Shown: piece after piece, positions 5,807 through 7,335 of the stretch
Layout of the letters: every line of letters begins with the position of its first letter
Position numbering within the stretch: position 1 is the first letter of the stretch
NCBI GenBank assembly: GCA_946479395.1
Contig: CAMLFV010000132.1
Location: forward strand, 1 to 7,335
Direction of reading: 5' to 3'
Length of the DNA: 7,335 nt
DNA from: an uncultured Flavobacterium sp.
GTDB lineage: Bacteria > Bacteroidota > Bacteroidia > Flavobacteriales > Flavobacteriaceae
The notes under the pieces: model-generated
What the model saw: the letters and a program-made list of their open reading frames with translations, nothing else
Told to the model about the DNA's origin: nothing
Database searches by the model: none
Translations under genes and position numbers: made by a program

Positions 5807-7335
5807 TTATTTTAAAAGTTGATTGGCAATTAATGCGGCAACATAAGCTACGGCTGTCATAAAAATAAGCTGAACAAATGTCCATTTCCACGAGTTAGTT
5901 TCCTTTTTGGTAACCCCCACAGTTGATAAACACTGCATGGCAAAAGCGTAAAACAGTAATAACGAAATACCTGTTGCAAAGGTGTAAACCGGCGTTCCGT
6001 CAGCACGTTTTTCATTTGCCATTCTGTCCATAACTTTAGTTTCGTCTTCGGCAGCATCTTCGCCTAAATTGTATAAAGTTGCTAAATTTCCTACAAAAAC
6101 TTCACGTGCGGCAAACGATGTTAAAACGGCAATACTAATTTTCCAATCGTAACCCAACGGGCGGAAAACAGGTTCAATGGTTCTACCAATAATACCAATA
6201 TACGAATGTTCTAACTGATAACCTGCAATTTCACTTGCCAGTTCTTCTTCGGTTAATCGTTCGTTCGTCTGTTTTTCGGCAACCATTTCTTCGGCATTTC
6301 CAAAAGTATCACTCGGTCCGTGCGATCCTAAAAACCATAAAATAACCGATAACGCCAAAATAATTTTACCCGCACCTACAATATACGAAACCACTTTTTC
6401 GTACATATTCAAGAAAACATTCTTTAAAATAGGTGCTTTATAAGTAGGCATTTCAATAACAAAAAACGATTTTCTGTCGGCTTTAATAATCTTGCTTAAA
6501 ACCCAACCAGAAAGCAATGCCGCTAAAAATCCTAAAACGTACATCATGGTCATTACAAAAGCCTGCAACGGTACAAAACCTAAAATATATGTTTTTGGAA
6601 TAATGAGCGATATGATTATAATGTACACCGGAATACGTGCCGAACAGGTTGTAAACGGCGTAACCAGCATGGTGATTAATCGTTCTTTTGGATTTTCAAT
6701 ATTACGTGCACTCATGATTGCCGGAATGGCACAAGCTGTTCCCGATACTAATGGAACGACCGATTTTCCGCTTAAACCGAAAGGTTTCATGATGCGATCC
6801 ATTAAAAACACTGCCCTACTCATATAGCCGGTTTCTTCTAAAATCGATATTAAAAAGAATAAAATGGCTATTTGCGGCACAAACATCAGTACCCCACCCA
6901 AACCGGGAATAACACCATCGGCAAGTAATTCGGTTAATTTTCCTTCGGGTAAATTGGCGCTTGTCCAACTTGATAAATCGGCAAATAATCCATCAACAAA
7001 ATCCATTGGGAAAGCTGCCAGTTCAAAGATCGATCCGTAAATTAACAACAAAACAAAGAAAAAGATAATGTAGCCCCAGAATTTATGCGTTAAAATTCGA
7101 TCGAACTTCATACGGATATCCGTTGCTTTTGAAGTATCGATTTTATAGGTATCCTTTAAAATATCATTAATGAACTGATAACGCTTTATGGTTTCGCGCT
7201 GTTGTAATTTCTTTAGTTCGCTTGCCGATTTCTGAACAGTGGAACTGCTTGAAACAACGGGACTTAATTTTTCGAATTGAAAAACACCTGTCTGCGTTAA
7301 CCAAACTTTGTACGGATTTTCATTTGGATATAAAT
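5807..7335 (-). CDS. feoB: Ferrous iron transporter FeoB (partial, G domain beyond window)
   Basis: The frame is open from the window edge (first whole codon at 7333) to the TAA at 5807-5809, giving about 509 residues. The ATG at 7111 is internal: upstream codons continue with NPYKVWLTQTGVFQFEKLSP and a helical linker (SELKKLQQRETIKRYQFINDIL), as expected between the GTPase part and the membrane part of FeoB. The membrane domain shows LGGVLMFVPQI and EETGYMSRAVFLMDRI, then the first gate motif SGTACAIPAIMSAR (about 6745-6704), PFTTCSARIPVY (about 6658-6623), and in the second half SFAAREVFVGNLATLYN and MQCLSTVGVTKKETNSWKW. Both gate Cys residues are present. It imports Fe(II) across the inner membrane, driven or gated by its GTPase domain, which lies outside the window together with the promoter and any feoA. 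The FeoB-associated Cys-rich gene follows after 5 bp. Confidence 0.96.
   Translation of the reverse strand, partial: LYPNENPYKVWLTQTGVFQFEKLSPVVSSSSTVQKSASELKKLQQRETIKRYQFINDILKDTYKIDTSKATDIRMKFDRILTHKFWGYIIFFFVLLLIYGSIFELAAFPMDFVDGLFADLSSWTSANLPEGKLTELLADGVIPGLGGVLMFVPQIAILFFLISILEETGYMSRAVFLMDRIMKPFGLSGKSVVPLVSGTACAIPAIMSARNIENPKERLITMLVTPFTTCSARIPVYIIIISLIIPKTYILGFVPLQAFVMTMMYVLGFLAALLSGWVLSKIIKADRKSFFVIEMPTYKAPILKNVFLNMYEKVVSYIVGAGKIILALSVILWFLGSHGPSDTFGNAEEMVAEKQTNERLTEEELASEIAGYQLEHSYIGIIGRTIEPVFRPLGYDWKISIAVLTSFAAREVFVGNLATLYNLGEDAAEDETKVMDRMANEKRADGTPVYTFATGISLLLFYAFAMQCLSTVGVTKKETNSWKWTFVQLIFMTAVAYVAALIANQLLK

Noticed and set aside
5802..5891. GTG-started N-terminal extension of the Cys-rich protein
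   Set aside because: It overlaps the end of feoB, and the extra residues do not fit the family; the ATG at 5801 gives the full family architecture.
6492..6827. 111-residue plus-strand open frame opposite feoB
   Set aside because: It lies wholly antisense to the conserved gate-motif region of FeoB and has no domain pattern; it is explained as a shadow of feoB codon use.

Overview
The window is AT-rich, and its intergenic DNA carries TAnnTTTG-type -7 promoter boxes. It encodes a TonB-dependent receptor with a family-typical plug, a Bacteroidetes-style FeoB with a small FeoB-associated Cys-rich partner, and REP-like repeats of a kind I recall from this phylum. Together these point to a member of the Bacteroidota, most likely Flavobacteriaceae or a close relative. 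The placement is by pattern recognition, not by a search.

Layout, left to right. Positions 1-221 (-) hold the N-terminal part of a small membrane protein of the type often labelled 'cytochrome B' in this phylum. Positions 427-2933 (-) hold a two-gene unit transcribed leftwards: a TonB-dependent outer-membrane receptor with a CxxC motif in its plug, then a secreted thioredoxin-like protein with its own CxxC. A 106-bp divergent promoter region (2934-3039) separates this unit from a rightward operon (3040-4528) of a DtxR/MntR-family metal-dependent repressor and a ZIP-family metal transporter, whose genes are 1 bp apart. A 26-bp imperfect palindrome sits on the receptor promoter and is the best operator candidate for the repressor. 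Next come a small two-helix membrane protein (-) ending 1 bp from the ZIP stop codon, and a divergent Fe(II)/2-oxoglutarate dioxygenase of the phytanoyl-CoA dioxygenase family (+). A 147-bp convergent gap with REP-like inverted repeats follows. The right end is feoB (-, running off the window, so the G domain is missing) followed by a 40-residue FeoB-associated Cys-rich membrane protein.

How it fits together: most of the window reads as a divalent-metal homeostasis locus. The TonB receptor would bring a metal complex or heme-like ligand across the outer membrane. ZIP and FeoB are inner-membrane importers, and the DtxR-family protein is the likely metal sensor. The least conventional element is the receptor and periplasmic thioredoxin pair, both with CxxC motifs, which suggests a redox step coupled to uptake. 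The dioxygenase and the small membrane protein have no evident link, apart from the dioxygenase needing iron.
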